Source: Rotaria sordida
Taxonomy: Eukaryota > Rotifera > Eurotatoria > Philodinida > Philodinidae
Length of the DNA stretch: 64,000 nucleotides
Direction: 5' to 3'
Assembly (NCBI GenBank): GCA_905250125.1
Contig: CAJNOL010000337.1
Span: forward strand, 93,368 to 157,367
The notes beneath the pieces are model-generated. The model did not search any database, had not been told where the DNA came from, and worked only from the letters and a program-made list of their open reading frames with translations. How positions within the stretch are numbered: position 1 is the stretch's first letter; each line of letters starts with the position of its first letter. Below are positions 12,701-25,679 of the stretch, piece by piece. A program made the translations under genes and the position numbers.

Positions 12701-15700
12701 TCAGAACCTTTACTATAGATAATACTCTTGAATGACTGCATTAATATGAAAAATCCTGTTGATAACGATTATTCTTTCTTGGGAAATGTTGTCCAAATGA
12801 CTTATGTTCTAATTCATTGAATCACATAGTGGTCGATAGAAATATTAGGGAACAACCAATATTCATCACTAGGTATAGATAGTCTTAACCGTACAAATAT
12901 CCTAAACGCAAATATTCATGTAATTCATATCATAAAATAATCAAAGGATCATGTTTTCTAAAGTTCCTCAGACCCTAAACTATCGGGACGCGAATTCGCA
13001 TCGCCGGTATTCAAAAGATTAAGCAGTTTTGTAGCAGTATTCGAACCTACCAATCTTAAGAGAGAATCCTTTTCTTTACACAAATATTTTTTCAGATTCT
13101 TGCTAGCTATTATCGTTGAGAAGAAAAACTTCAAAATACAGCTGCTCTAAACTTTTGTTCGTCATTATATACAACATGCATTTTTTTCGAAAGTCTTATA
13201 TCTCGAAAAGACTTCATTCAACACTTCTGATTTTTTTTTTTATGAAACTTAGTCTAGTTGAATTTTTCGACAATCTTTAGCTCTAGATAAATATACAAAT
13301 TAAAAATGCAATAGCTTGGTCAAATCTCAATAGGAAGTGAGATGTTTTTAGAGTTTTTATAAGAACATTATGCAGTATCTAAATGCAAAAATTATTGAAA
13401 TCATTCATCAATAGTTAAAATTCGATAAAAATCTTATTAAAAATTTTTTGATTAAAAAATATAAGAATATAAAAATGATATTTACACTAATCTATTAAAT
13501 GCATGAAAAAATAAGAAAAAATAAATTATGAGATACGAACCGATCTTTTTTATTTAAATATACTTCATCATTTAGGATTATAATGTAAAATTACAACGAA
13601 AATTAAGTCGTAAAACTGAAGGTGCATCTATATTAATATGTCCAATTGATTTTGTTCGTGAATCAGCAATTGTATTTGTACGTCTTGAAAATGCTATTGA
13701 ATTATTAGGAATGCTTGAAATAAAACTTTATTCACGTTTCGTTGTTCTTTTAATTGGACCTGAAGAAAATGAAAAACAATTATTACAAGTTGGACGAACA
13801 GTGGCAACAATATTAACTGATGATATATGTAGAGAATTTGCTTATACATCAAAAGATTCTCAAGGTATTTTGGATATGATGGATAGATTTATGCAAGATA
13901 CATATGTTCTTCCACCATCGGAATGGGATCCAACAATTCGTATTGAACCACCGTCACAATATATGAGCAAAGTAAGTTTATATAGGAAAGATTTTTTTTT
14001 TGTTTTGTTTTGTTTTAATTTTAATTTTTAGGAACAACGACAAGCTCAAGTACCAACAGAAACAGTAGGACAAGTTGAGGAGATTGATTTAACTCCTCAT
14101 ACAGATCCAAATTTAAAAGCATCAAAAAGGTAAAAAATAAAATAAAAAAAATTTCCTATTGAATTATTATAATTGTTCTAGACCATTTCATGGTCTTTTC
14201 GTCGATATTAAAAATAAAATACCATTTTATATATCTGATTTTACTGATTGTGCTAGTTTACAATGTATAGCAGCTACACTTTATTTATATCTTGTTTGTC
14301 TTTGTTCAGTTGTTGCTTTTGGTGGTATGCTTGGAACGGCAACAGAAAATTATATGGTAAAATATTCTTATCTTTCATTAAAAAAAAATCTCTTTATATG
14401 ATGAACTTATTTATTAGAGAAAATAACTTAAAATACTTGAAAAATATTCATTCATTTTGTAGATTCTATCAAAAGATGTTTTGCAAACAAGTTTATCTTA
14501 TAGAGGAAAACATTTCTAAATGAAATAACATGTCCTCAAGATCTTTTCAACGAGCAACACTTATTGTATGATAAGTATACAAAGCTGTTGTCTGTTGTTT
14601 TTATAAAAATCTATATGAATTTCCTGTTTTTTTCATACTTTGAGGACTTTTGTATAATGAGTGTAGGTTAAACATCAGAAATGTGTTTTTGTCTCTATCA
14701 ATTGAACTTGTTGACAAGATGTTTTTTTAATAGAATTCAGGAAATTTATTTTTGTGGTTTTACTGAAAGTTCTTTGACACAAGTCTGTTAATGGAAGTTT
14801 GATAAATACATCTCCTGATAGAATCAATTTTACTTCGAAATCTACTTCTTTTGTTGTGCTACTATATGATAAAAGTTTATTAGAAAATGAGATAAATTTC
14901 GTATCAATTGAATTTTTTCGTTTGTTAAATAATATTATCGAATATGATTGTTAAAGATATTTAACTTCAATATTCTATTTTATTTATCTTAGGCTACAAT
15001 GGAATGTATTCTTTCAGCTTCAATCAGTGGTATTCTATATGCTTTATTTTCTGGTCAACCATTAAATATTCTTTCGGCAACTGGTCCTATGTTAATTTTA
15101 GAACGTATATTAAAACATATGTGCGGGTATGTTTAATAATTATTTATTTTATTTTTATAACTTAATTATAAAATATCGTTTTTATTTTTTATTATAGAGA
15201 TTATCATCTTGATTTTCTTGAATTTCGTTTATGGATTGGTGTTTGGGTATTTGTACTTTTATTTATATTTGTTGTATTTAATTTAAGTTTTCTTGTTAAA
15301 TATATAACACGTTTTACTGAAGATTGTTTTGCATCATTAGTTGCAACAATATTTATTTATGATGCTATACGTGAAATTTTAAACATTCGTAAAACATATC
15401 CAATTAATTATGAACGAAATAGTATATTTAATTATACATGTTCATGTGTAAATATAACTTCAATTCATAATAAAACAATAGTTCATGATACACATATGAT
15501 AAATTATTTATTAAGTACAACAAATTTAAATCAAACATTTCAAAATGCATGTATAAACGTAGGTGGTTCTATAATTGGTCCAAAATGTTCACCACCTGTT
15601 TATTATGCTGATATATTCTTTTATTCTTTAATTTTATTTATGATTACATTTTCTATTTGTATGGGTTTACAAGAATTTCGTCATAGTAAATTTTTTCCAT

Positions 15701-18700
15701 CAAAAGTAAAATAACAACATTTATATATATATATATATATGAAATATTCTTTCTCTTATTAATAATTTAGATTCGAACTATTCTTGGAGATTTTTCTGTA
15801 TTAATTGCTATAGTATTAATGTCAGGATGGGATTCTTATTTACATTTAAATACACCAAAATTAAAAGTACCAAATGAATTAAAACCAACATTACCACATG
15901 AACGTGGATGGTTAATACCATTTTTTGGTAAAAATCCTATATGGTCAATACCAATAGCAATTATTCCAGCATTAATAGCAACAATACTTATATTTATGGA
16001 TCAACAAATAACAGCTGTTATTATAAATCGAAAAGAATTTAAATTAAAAGTAAATTAAAAACAAAAAAAAAAAAATGTTTTTTTTTCGTTGATTTATATA
16101 ATTTGACATTTTTTTTTTTCTTGTTTCTCATTAGAAAAAACTTGGTTATCATCTTGATTTATTTGTTTTATCTCTTACAGTATTATTGCAATCATTACTT
16201 GGTTTACCATGGTTTGTAGCAGCTACAGTTTTAGCATTAACACATGTTAATGCATTAAAAATTATGAGTGAAAATACAGCACCAGGAGAAAAACCAAAAT
16301 TTGAAGGCATTATGTAAGAAAGATCTTTTTTATTTACAACAAAAAAATTTTATCCTTTTGCTTTTTAGTGAACAACGTGTTAGTGCACTTTTAATGGCTA
16401 TTTTAACTGGTCTAAGTGTATTCTTCACTAATGTTTTAGCTGTATGTATTTAAAAAGTTATTGATTGTTAATGAACAAAAAAAAAAAAAAAACAAATCAG
16501 TAGAACACTTGACGTTACAACTCTTTTTTTTAGAAACATCTTCCCGATCTCTGAACACAGACGGTTAGTTTAAAGAGATCTCTTTCGCTTCATAGGTTAA
16601 GTTTCATATATACAATAAATACGATGATGGATAGTCAGCATGTTATACCATACAGTGAAATCATAATAGCAATCATTGTAAAAAGAAAAAAAAAGCAAAA
16701 GGTTTACAATTAGAAATTCAATGATCATAATAATAAATACTAATTATTAAGCATGTATTTTTTAAGCATGATTCGCAGCATCTATTTGCATGACTAAAGA
16801 TCTTGTTTTTTTTTTTACTATGCAGACATCTTCATGATAAGAGGATTAGTGACACTCAAAGAATACTTATTTACATATAGTTATAATAGATTCATTATTA
16901 TAGATCTAACGTTTGTCAAGCAAAAAGGAAGAACTTCGAAATTATGTTAGTTTCATCAAATATTTTTTTTTCTCGATCTTAACGATAATAATAATTGAGA
17001 TTATATTCGTATTTATCTTATGACATTGAAAGAGATAAAATGAATGTTTTGTTGTTCAAATAAAATAATATGTTATCATATTTTATTCAGCATAGGAATC
17101 GAAGGATAACATTCCATTATTGTATTACAAATAAACAATAGGTGTTTGCCGTTCCGAAGTTTTAAATTATCCTTCCGGAAGAGAAAATCTTGATAGAACA
17201 AAAAAAGTCCATTGATTTATATCTAACAAGAATCTGACTAATGACTAAAAAAACAAAAATTATTTCTAATTTTGATTAAACAAATCTGGTTTTGTTTTTT
17301 TCCATTTCAGCATATCCCAATGCCTGTTCTTTATGCTGTTTTCATGTTTATGGGTGTATCAGCTCTACGAAATATGCAAGTATGTAAATTTGAAATATTT
17401 TATTTATTTATTTATTTATTTATTTCATTAATATTTTCAAAGATTTTTGATCGAGTTTTATTAATGTTTATGCCACAAAAACATCAACCTGATTATCCAT
17501 ATTTACGTCATGTACGTATAACACGTGTTCATTTATTTACGGCTATACAAGTTGTTTCACTTGCTGGTATGTTTGCTATAAAAAGTGTTAAATCAATCGC
17601 AATTGGTTTTCCAGTATTGGTAAATTTGAATTAATTAATTAATTAAAAAAATCTTATTTTTGTTTTTCTTCTTAGGTACTTGCAACATGTTTTGTACGTA
17701 AATTAATGGATAAAATATTTACACAAGAAGAACTTTTTTGGCTTGATGATATATTACCTGGTACTAAACTTGGTCGTGTTCGTCGTACATCAGCTGCTCG
17801 TCATGTTCATATGGAAAAAAAAAATAATGATGATGATAATAATGAAACAATAACAGTAAATAGATTTTTATTTTTATCAACAAAAAAAAAAAAAAAAAAC
17901 TAAACAAACAAAAAAAAAATATCATTTTCAGCCACCAATTGTTAAATTTGACGTTGATATTAATCGAGATATAACAGGAAATAATCTACGAAGCATTGCA
18001 GAGGTCGGTTTTATTTTTATGATTTGAATGATGAACTAGAATATTTGATTTATTATGGCTTAAAAATTAATTATGCATGATATATTGTGATTATTTTTTT
18101 TCCTTTCATCTAGATTATAAAAGATACATCAATGAAACAAGATTATATCAATGATGGTCATATGCCAACTAGTGATTCTGATCAATCACATGCTCCATTG
18201 ATTGTTGTCACAGAAGCATTACCATCAGAGGAATTAGAAGAAGAAGAAAAAACTGTAAAGGCATATATTATATTTCTTCGTTTTTCCTTTTTTTTTTTTG
18301 TTTTGAATTTTTAAACCAAAAACTGAAACTATGATGCTCTTTTTATAAAGATGGGATAAAAAAAAAAAAAACCACACATAAACTTTGGTGATAGTAATAT
18401 TTAATTCATTTAACCTATGCACATTATTGCTTGTAGGTCACATCACCAGAAATCAATAAGAATAAAAATAATCAATCACAAAAATCTTCGCATATACCAA
18501 CGGTGACATTTGTTGCTGGTCATCCTGAAGATGATTGAATATTGCTTGTAATATATATATATATTTATAATTTCGTGCTAATTCTGCTTCTTCTTTTGCT
18601 TAATATTTCTTATCTATTGTAATATAGAAAAGCAAAAAATGATTTCGATATTTTCTTTTTTTTTTGTAGGAAGAAGCTGAACATTTAATTCATCGTGAAT

Positions 18701-18768
18701 TACCACCAGAACAATATCATAATTCTAATGGTAATATGAAACATAAAATTGGTTCCACATCGGTATAA
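8118..18768 (+). CDS. SLC4-family Na+-coupled bicarbonate transporter (NBC/NDCBE type)
   Basis: Plasma-membrane bicarbonate transporter related to SLC4A4/7/8/10, about 1,100 codons. Exons: 8118-8166 (tentative), 10023-10093, 10421-10452, 10555-10679, 10766-10926, 10994-11194, 11249-11370, 13576-13971, 14032-14129, 14182-14356, 14993-15126, 15198-15705, 15771-16049, 16135-16313, 16369-16441, 17311-17379, 17443-17619, 17676-17855, 17932-18003, 18114-18254, then 18437-18538 or 18670-18768. Cytoplasmic-domain motifs include RWSKPHVATL and LPPSEWDPTIRIEPP. Membrane-domain motifs include FMDQQITAVIINRKE, LPWFVAATVLALTHVN, IPMPVLYAVF and FVRKLMDKIFT. The third extracellular loop has several N-X-S/T sites and four cysteines, as in electroneutral NBCs. 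Oddities: the conserved FGGLLG(E/D)AT motif reads FGGMLGTAT. The 5' end is unresolved: the exon at 8118 (MDSGHGLNVYLSPKPY) leaves one base, whereas exon 10023 needs two, so an exon is missing or 8118 is wrong. Confidence 0.9.
8167..10022 (+). other. 5' intron region of the SLC4 gene
   Basis: AT-rich DNA between the tentative first exon and the first secure exon at 10023. At least one small exon of length 3n+1 should lie here if 8118-8166 is coding; I could not identify it. The only simple repeat of note is an (AT)n run near 9692-9716. Confidence 0.5.
12041..12380. repeat. Inverted repeat (foldback) inside the SLC4-intron element
   Basis: Arms 12041-12174 and 12247-12380 are inverted copies at roughly 80-85 % identity by eye, separated by about 70 bases. 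Shared blocks include CCAGCTTTCTGGCTTTCATTC against its complement and TTCTGTAAATTGAATGCG against CGCATTCAATTTACAGAA. Confidence 0.75.
12494..12685 (-). pseudogene. piggyBac-type transposase C-terminal cysteine-rich fragment
   Basis: On the minus strand an open frame from a stop near 12685 to the TAA at 12494-12496 encodes PRRKCYVCANTVRR followed by YECIECDVGLC and CFKDYHT. CxxC...CxxC...LCxxxCFxxYHT is the cysteine-rich tail of piggyBac/PGBD transposases (DDE_Tnp_1_7 family). No upstream catalytic domain is visible, so this is a decayed 3' remnant. Its own stop codon is intact. Confidence 0.7.
18670..18768 (+). CDS. Alternative last exon of the SLC4 gene with a PDZ-ligand end
   Basis: Good acceptor (TTTTTTGTAG) followed by 32 codons in phase 0 with exon 18114-18254, ending G-S-T-S-V and a stop at 18766-18768. 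T-S-V at positions -2 to 0 fits a class I PDZ-binding motif, a feature known at the C-terminus of some vertebrate NBCs. The competing last exon 18437-18538 ends H-P-E-D-D and has no such motif. Both are phase-compatible, so mutually exclusive tails are likely. Confidence 0.6.
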   Translation, partial: EEAEHLIHRELPPEQYHNSNGNMKHKIGSTSV

Positions 18769-21700
18769 CATAAAAAAGAAAAAAAACTAATATATTTCTT
18801 TATTCTTTTTGATTTTCTAAGCTTGGTTTTAAAAAAAAAAAAACTTTTTTTTTCTTTCCTCTTGATTGAATTAGTGAATGCATGCAAAAAAATTTCATTT
18901 TTCTTTCTTTTTTCTTCTGGTCTTGATTATATTCATTATGTCGTCTTTTTCTTGTCACAACGAAAATCTTTTCTTTTGTTTTATTTAAAGTAAAAAAAAA
19001 AAAACAAAAGCAACTTTTTTTCTTTTTTGTATTAGATAGAAAATAAATGATAATTCTCTTTTTTTTTTTTTTTTTTTATTATACTTGATTTAGATTTTGT
19101 ATAAATGAAAAAAAAATAATTACAAAAGCATTTCCGATATTTACTTTAAATGAATAGAATATTGAATAATTTTATCATCTTTACAATATACATGATGATG
19201 TACTACGCAGATGTCTAGACATTTTGTAATTAGAAAAAAAGCGACAGTAACATATTTGCTTCAATAAATCAAACAAAAAAACAAAAAAAAATGTCTTTTT
19301 TTGACTTGAATAAAAACAGTATAGAATCAGTAATAAAAAGAAAAGTAATAATAGATTCTTTCAACTTATGGGTACATTATCCTAAGGCATAGATAAGAAC
19401 TGGAAATATTATTGTACGGAAAAATTTTTCCTATGAGCAAAATAAAAACTCAAGGGCATAACTTATTATAATATTATATGGATATAATCATTCGTCTCCT
19501 GTAATTATCTAGGCAATATATATATAAATTATATATATTGCAGTTAAAATTTATTTTTACAGGAAGTCAAGTGCAACGAATCTAATATTTCATTAGTGAA
19601 ATAAACTTGAAAATAAAATTTAAATAAACAAAATTAATACATTAAAATCATTAATGATAATTTTACTGAATGAACTTATAAAATTCTTTTGAAAAGCACA
19701 ACAAAAAAAAAAAAAAATGTATATTAATTATGATACGTCATTCTAAAATCATTCAAGAATAAATAACTATGACGAGAATAACACTCATTGTCACATTTTA
19801 TCTAATAACTAAACGCATCATTCTTTATTCCATTGAAATAAAAAGAAAAATGAGTTTTTGTGGAAAATATATATCAGCAAAAGAAGAAAAAAAATGATCA
19901 TATCTCTGTGTTTATTCAAGTTACAGAACAGTACTTAATAGAATTTCTCTATATCTATTTGAATTATTTTCTCTTTGAAAATGTCAAAAATGATTTGTCT
20001 TTTTTTTTTTTTTGTTTTTAGTAATAAATGAAAAATGTTTATTAAAGTTTCTATTAATTAAATTAAATAACAATCTTTTGATGTAGAAAAACAAAAAACA
20101 AAAATCAGAAACATTTATTAATAATAAACAATAGAATGTTTGATCTGACAAGCACATTTTTTTTTTGAAACAAAGCTCTGAGACTTAATTACAAATATCA
20201 ACTGCATGAAATGGATTCTATCATTTTTGACCAAAATTTCTTTTTTCTATTATTAAAAAATTGCTCAGATATTGTTTTAATTGCTATGTATAAAATATAT
20301 TTTCTATTTATTACAGTGAATAAAAAATAATTAATCAACTTTTACAGCACAAAAAAATATATTGAATAAAAAAACAAACAAAAAGAAAATTTTCATAATC
20401 TTTTCTATAATTATTTCCGAAATTTTCTTTATAGATGTAAAGTTTTCCTGTTAAAATATTTTATAGTTCATCTAATGATAATTAATCTATGAGACATGAA
20501 GAAAAAATACATTTTTTTTTTTTTTTGTCACAATCAATTTGTTATTTTTTTACTATTGATTTAAGTTTTACTAATATAGAATTTATTCATATCATATGTT
20601 ATTGACAAGAAAGTATTTAAATTTAGAATAGAATATTTCTTTTTGAATAATAATTTGTGTCACATAAAAATATCAAAAGGCTTGGAAATATTTTTTTCTT
20701 GTTCGTTGTTGTCGTCAGAATAATTTCAAAAATAAACCAATAGTTTAATTATATTAGATTATAGGACATCGGGATTCTTTTTCTTTTTTTTCTTTTGTTT
20801 ACTAAATTAATAAAATTGGATCGTAGCAAATAAAATTTCCTGTTTATTTTTCTAAAGAAAATAATTTTTATCATTGGATTTTTCTCTCTTGTTTTTTTTT
20901 TTCATATAATATTGTAAATAGAGCAGAAACCAATGTTACTTAGGAAAAAGAAAGATTATTATAGTAAATTAATAATGTTTTCTATTCATTAAAGCTTTTA
21001 TTTGATTTAATAGATCATATATTTTTTTTCAATGAAAAAAAAAAGAAAAAGAAAAAGAAAAATGACAACATTAAGACAGAAATACTATGAATGATAATGC
21101 CTTTCTGTCACTAGAATAATTAGAAAGCTTCTTGTTTCTAGCGAGTTTATTCATCATTATATTCTTTTAAAAGATGACTTCTTTCTTCTTTTTTTTTTTT
21201 CGACAATGCATATGTATGCAAGAACGTTGCATCTTTATGCTTATTTTTTTACGCTCCATTTTTTATTTGCAGAAAAACACATGAACCATTTTTTTCCAAG
21301 TTCTCATACTCTCGCTCTCCGTTGGGTTGCTGCTTTTTTTGTTATTATATCTTATGTCTAAAAGCAGAGAAAAGAAAAGAGAAAGACCTAATATAATAGA
21401 AGAGAAAAATTCTAGTTAGAGAAAAAAAAAAACTATGCAAGAAAAAAAGCAAGAGTTCTATCAAAAATAGCACAATATAGTCATGACTAGAATAATAGGA
21501 GTAAGATGCGCATTTTTGCATTCACACAAACAGAGCCATTCTATTAAATAGCATGTTGAATCGAAAGAAGAAGAAGAAGAAGAAGAAGAAAAAGAGAAGA
21601 GTGTTTATTAAAAAAAGATATAGAGGAAACAACAAGAGAAACAACGACTTCTTTGTCATCTGCTCAACGTGTAAATGACATACATATTTATACACTTTTT

Positions 21701-21985
21701 CTTTTTTTTCATATAAATATCTAGTCAAGGGAAATCTTCTACCACTTAATCAGGAAGAAATAAAGGTATGTAAAAGTGAACATCTTCTGGGAATTAAGAT
21801 AAACGAAATGTAACCATATTAAAAGAATAATCTCTAACGGGAGCAAGAAAAAAAAAAATAGCATGCAAACGAGATGTCTCTATTAAGTCAAATATTCTTC
21901 TCCTATTTTAATATATTCAATGAAGCATAAATGAAATAATCTTTTGCATTTTTAGATATAATTCTATTGAATATTCAAAAAAAAA
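18769..21985. other. Gene-poor interval between SLC4 and GPCR genes
   Basis: About 3.2 kb of AT-rich DNA with long homopolymers. It contains a short AT hairpin near 19512-19542 (GCAATATATATA against TATATATATTGC) and a (GAA)n tract near 21565-21595. No conserved reading frame. It must hold the SLC4 3' UTR and the GPCR promoter. Confidence 0.6.
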
Positions 21986-23534
21986 ATGTCCATAATATTT
22001 AATCATAGTAGTCATATTCCAATCAATATATCTCCGTTTACTACTCATATAATTAAAACTTCAGTCATCACAATGAGTACACCAACAGAAACAATCCCAC
22101 TTGAAAATCAACTATATATTATGGCAACATTTATATCGTTATATGTTTTGATATTTTTCTTTGGTATTTGTGGAAATGTACTCGTTGTTCGTAAGTATTA
22201 GGTTTTAGTTTAAGTCGAAAAAAGCAATCAATTTATATTTTATGTCTCTAGTTGTTGTTTGCCGTAATAAAGCCATGCAAACAGTAACAAATGTCTTTAT
22301 TACTAACTTGGCACTTTCTGATATTCTAGTAAGAAATTTATATTCAATAATTAAATAGATAAAATCTATTTTTCATATTTCTCTTAGATGTGCTGTCTAG
22401 CAGTTCCGTTTACACCTATATCAGCGTATGGCAATACTTGGTATCTTGGTAGAATACTTTGTCATTTAGTGCCAATGTCATTAGGAATATCAGGTAAATA
22501 TTAATTCCTAAGATTTATTTATTTCTTTATTTTATTAATTCTAAATCTTTTTTATTTTAAATAGTTTATGTTTCAACATTAACCTCATTAGCAATTGCTG
22601 TTGATCGTTATTTTGTTATTGTTCATCCATTTCGTTCACGTATGCGTTTAGGTGTATGCATATTATTAATAATTGTTATATGGATTGTTGGTATTTCTAT
22701 ATCATTACCATTAGCAATATATATGCGATTTGATAGTACAAAATGTGAAGTAAATAATAAAAAATAATAAATTTGATTACATTTGTTTTTTGTTTTATTT
22801 TATCATTCAAATAGGAATATTGGCCACAATATACATCTCGACGTTTTTTTAATTTTTCATCATTAATATTACAATATTTAATTCCATTTTCAGTTATATC
22901 ATTTAGTTATTATAAAGTATGGGTTGCATTAGCACGTCGTTCATTACCAGGTCGTACACGTGTACGTGAAGCTGTTGAAATATGTCGTAAAAAACGTACA
23001 AATCGTATGTTAATTGCAATGGTTGTTATATTTGCAATATGTTGGTTACCATTAAATATTGTTCATATGGTTGCAGAATTTCATCGTTCACAATTAAGTC
23101 ATTATAAAGTACTTTTTTTAAGTACACATGTTATAGCTATGTCATCAACAATTTATAATCCTTTTTTATATTCATGGTTAAATGATAATTTTCGTAAAGA
23201 ATTTCAAAAAATTGTACCATGTTTATTTAAAATATGTTGGTGTTTAAATCGTCGTCAAACAAGTAATTTATCAACACAATTAACAAATTTTGGTGATGGA
23301 GATATATATGAACGTCCATCAACATATCAAATGCCAGGTGAATCAACAATAGGTTCATATTCACAACAATATTCACATATAAAATCTTCAACATCAAATG
23401 GAAAAATAAATGGTGTATTAATGAAAAAATTAAGTAATCAAGAAACTTCTTTTTCATCTCCTATTGATGATACATCAGTATCACTAACTCCACAACAACA
23501 TGATGTATTAATTACACCAACTAATATAAATTAA
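21986..23534 (+). CDS. Neuropeptide Y/F-like rhodopsin-family GPCR
   Basis: Class A G-protein-coupled receptor of 430 codons. Exons 21986-22190, 22252-22328, 22388-22493, 22565-22749, 22815-23534; phases agree. Visible landmarks: TM1 GNVLVV; TM2 NLALSDIL; TM3 cysteine in RILCHLVP; DRY in AIAVDRYFVIVHP; extracellular loop 2 cysteine in KCEEYWP; TM6 CWLPLNIVHMV; TM7 NPFLYSW followed by LNDNFRKEF. The WLNDNFRKEF and HVIAMSST stretches are closest to NPY/NPF and related peptide receptors. The N-terminus has N-X-S/T sites; a later ATG at 22072 could also be the start. The serine-rich C-tail follows a cysteine cluster (CLFKICWC) that could be palmitoylated. The exact ligand cannot be told from sequence. 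Confidence 0.88.
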
Positions 23535-25679
23535 AATAATATTTGACATGTATAGTTTTTTTTTTTGCATAATTTGACCTTGTCATATATAAACATAAAA
23601 AAAAATCAATCATCGTTACGTGATTCTATTTTTTTTTTGTTTTGTTAGTTCGTTTGCATATTAAATGAATAAAACTACTTCTCAATATAAAACTAATTTT
23701 ATTGAATTATATATATATATATATAAGAACAAAAAGAAAAAAATTTTGCTTAATCAAATTTTTGATTTTTATCAAAAAGAAAAAATTTGATTGTCTTTAT
23801 TTTTTTTTTTGAAAATATACTATAATTTATCATAGATATGTTTATATAGAATATTTTATTTTTTTTGATTGAATATTTAATTAGTTAGATATCTATCAAT
23901 ATTTTCAAAAAGAAAATTTCAAAAAAACAATTTCCCTATTGACAATTCTATTCTGAACTTATAGTTTATATTATCTTAATTAATAATCAAACCATGTTTT
24001 CTTTTGAAAATATTATTTGAATAATTTTACACCATGATGTACCGAAAGAAAAATGTCTAGAAAAATAAGAACACTTTCTCTATTGAAAATAGTCAATTAT
24101 GAAACAAAATAAGTTAATAATCAATGAAGGAAAAACAAGTAAATAAACTAAATAAGAACTTTATATGCTAGTCATATAAGATTCTTCTTGACCTAGACAA
24201 AATTATTTAATAGAATATATAGAATAACAAGTATATACTAGAGTATATTCAAAAAGTTTATCAAAAGAATCATAGGGCCAATTTATTGACACTATTATTA
24301 TGTTAATAGCTCATATTTTAGTTCTTCATTTTGAGAACAAAATAACCTCTAATTAAGTCAAACAAATTATTAAGAACTATTTGAATTAGTAAGAAGTAAT
24401 CATAACTACAAATAAGAAAACTATATGTTATCTAAGAAAAAAAAAATATCTTAATGTTTTTAATTAAGATAAACTTTTTCCAAATACTTAATCATCTTAA
24501 CACATTATATTTTCTTCTATGTAAAACATAGATTAAGTTTAAAATCATGTATTTAAATTCAAGAGAACTTCAAAAAAAAAAAAAGATTATTTAAAAGTCA
24601 TTATACATAAGTCTAATGTGACCTATAATACAGGTACCCGAAGTTTGCAAGTAGGTCGATTAACAAGTTTTTGAACAAAAAAAAAAAAAAAGAAGAGTTC
24701 ATATTAAGAGAATGCAAAGTAGTAAATTGACTTTTTTTATTTTCTACAATTTAGACAATTAAGAATAAATGATGTGTATTTAACAAACAATTTCCATGCA
24801 AAATATATTGTGATAATCAAAAAATGTTATTAATAAGAATACATAAGATATTTTGATAGTTAAAAGATTAATTCATGCATTAAACTGTAGATAGTTAATG
24901 AGAACGATCGAATATATTAATTGAAGATTTCCAAAAAAAAATAGTCTTTTGAAATATGACAATCTTTTAGAGTATTCAATAACTTTAATATATATATTTA
25001 TATTTATATTAAATTTTTAATTATTTAAGTTGTTTTTTGCAAAATATATTTTCAGTTGATACTTAGATATTTACTAAAAGAGAATTTGATATTTTTTTAA
25101 CTTATTTTTTCTGTCTATTATTTTAATCATAAAGAAGAAGCATAGAAAAAAAGAATATTTATATTTTTGTTTTTCGACAGATGCAAATAATCATCAACAA
25201 ATACGAAAACAAATATCAAATTTCTTTTCTTTATGGTTTAAGCAAACATTTTTTTTTTGCCACCTACAGTTTTATATTATAATTTGGTTTCAGGTCAAAA
25301 TAAGAGCTTTCTATTAGGGATTATTTCAAACATGTATATATAAAAAAGAAGCGGAACTATTGAGTTATCAAATTTCACTTGGTTCATATTTCACGTCAAC
25401 TCTACGCAGAAGAAAAAAGAAAATTATTCTTTATATATGATCATATAACCTTTCCCATTTTTGTTTTGTCTTTTCTTCTCTTTCCCAAATGATATTAGGA
25501 ATGGTTATAATAGTACCATATACCGATCGAATTACTTCTTTTTTTTTTTTTTTCTTATTTATTTATTTTTTTTTGTTTTTGATATATTCAATGATTCATA
25601 TCGTCACATAAAATAAAGTCGATTATTATCGATTAGAACATCATAATTATAAATAATATTTTTATAAGTAAAATTAAAT
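23535..25679. other. Gene-poor interval downstream of the GPCR
   Basis: 2.1 kb, strongly AT-rich, no conserved reading frame or RNA gene seen. An AATAAA near 23668 could end the GPCR transcript. Confidence 0.55.

Larger units (their letters stand above)
11875..13168. mobile_element. TIR element with Tc1/mariner-like ends in an SLC4 intron
   Basis: The left end at 11877-11903 (GTGACGGACAAAAGTTTAGA, continuing) pairs with the inverse complement of the right end at 13139-13165 (ATGACGAACAAAAGTTTAGA) with about three mismatches. TA dinucleotides flank both ends. The sequence recalls Tc1/mariner termini. Inside are a foldback repeat and a piggyBac-type transposase fragment, so this may be a composite or nested insertion. 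It occupies most of the intron 11371-13575 and contains no SLC4 exon. Confidence 0.6.

Noticed and set aside
15721-15740. (TA)n runs that could be TATA boxes (also near 9692, 23708, 43220, 45035, 57284)
   Set aside because: Simple repeats in a very AT-rich genome; several lie in introns, with no positional support as promoters.
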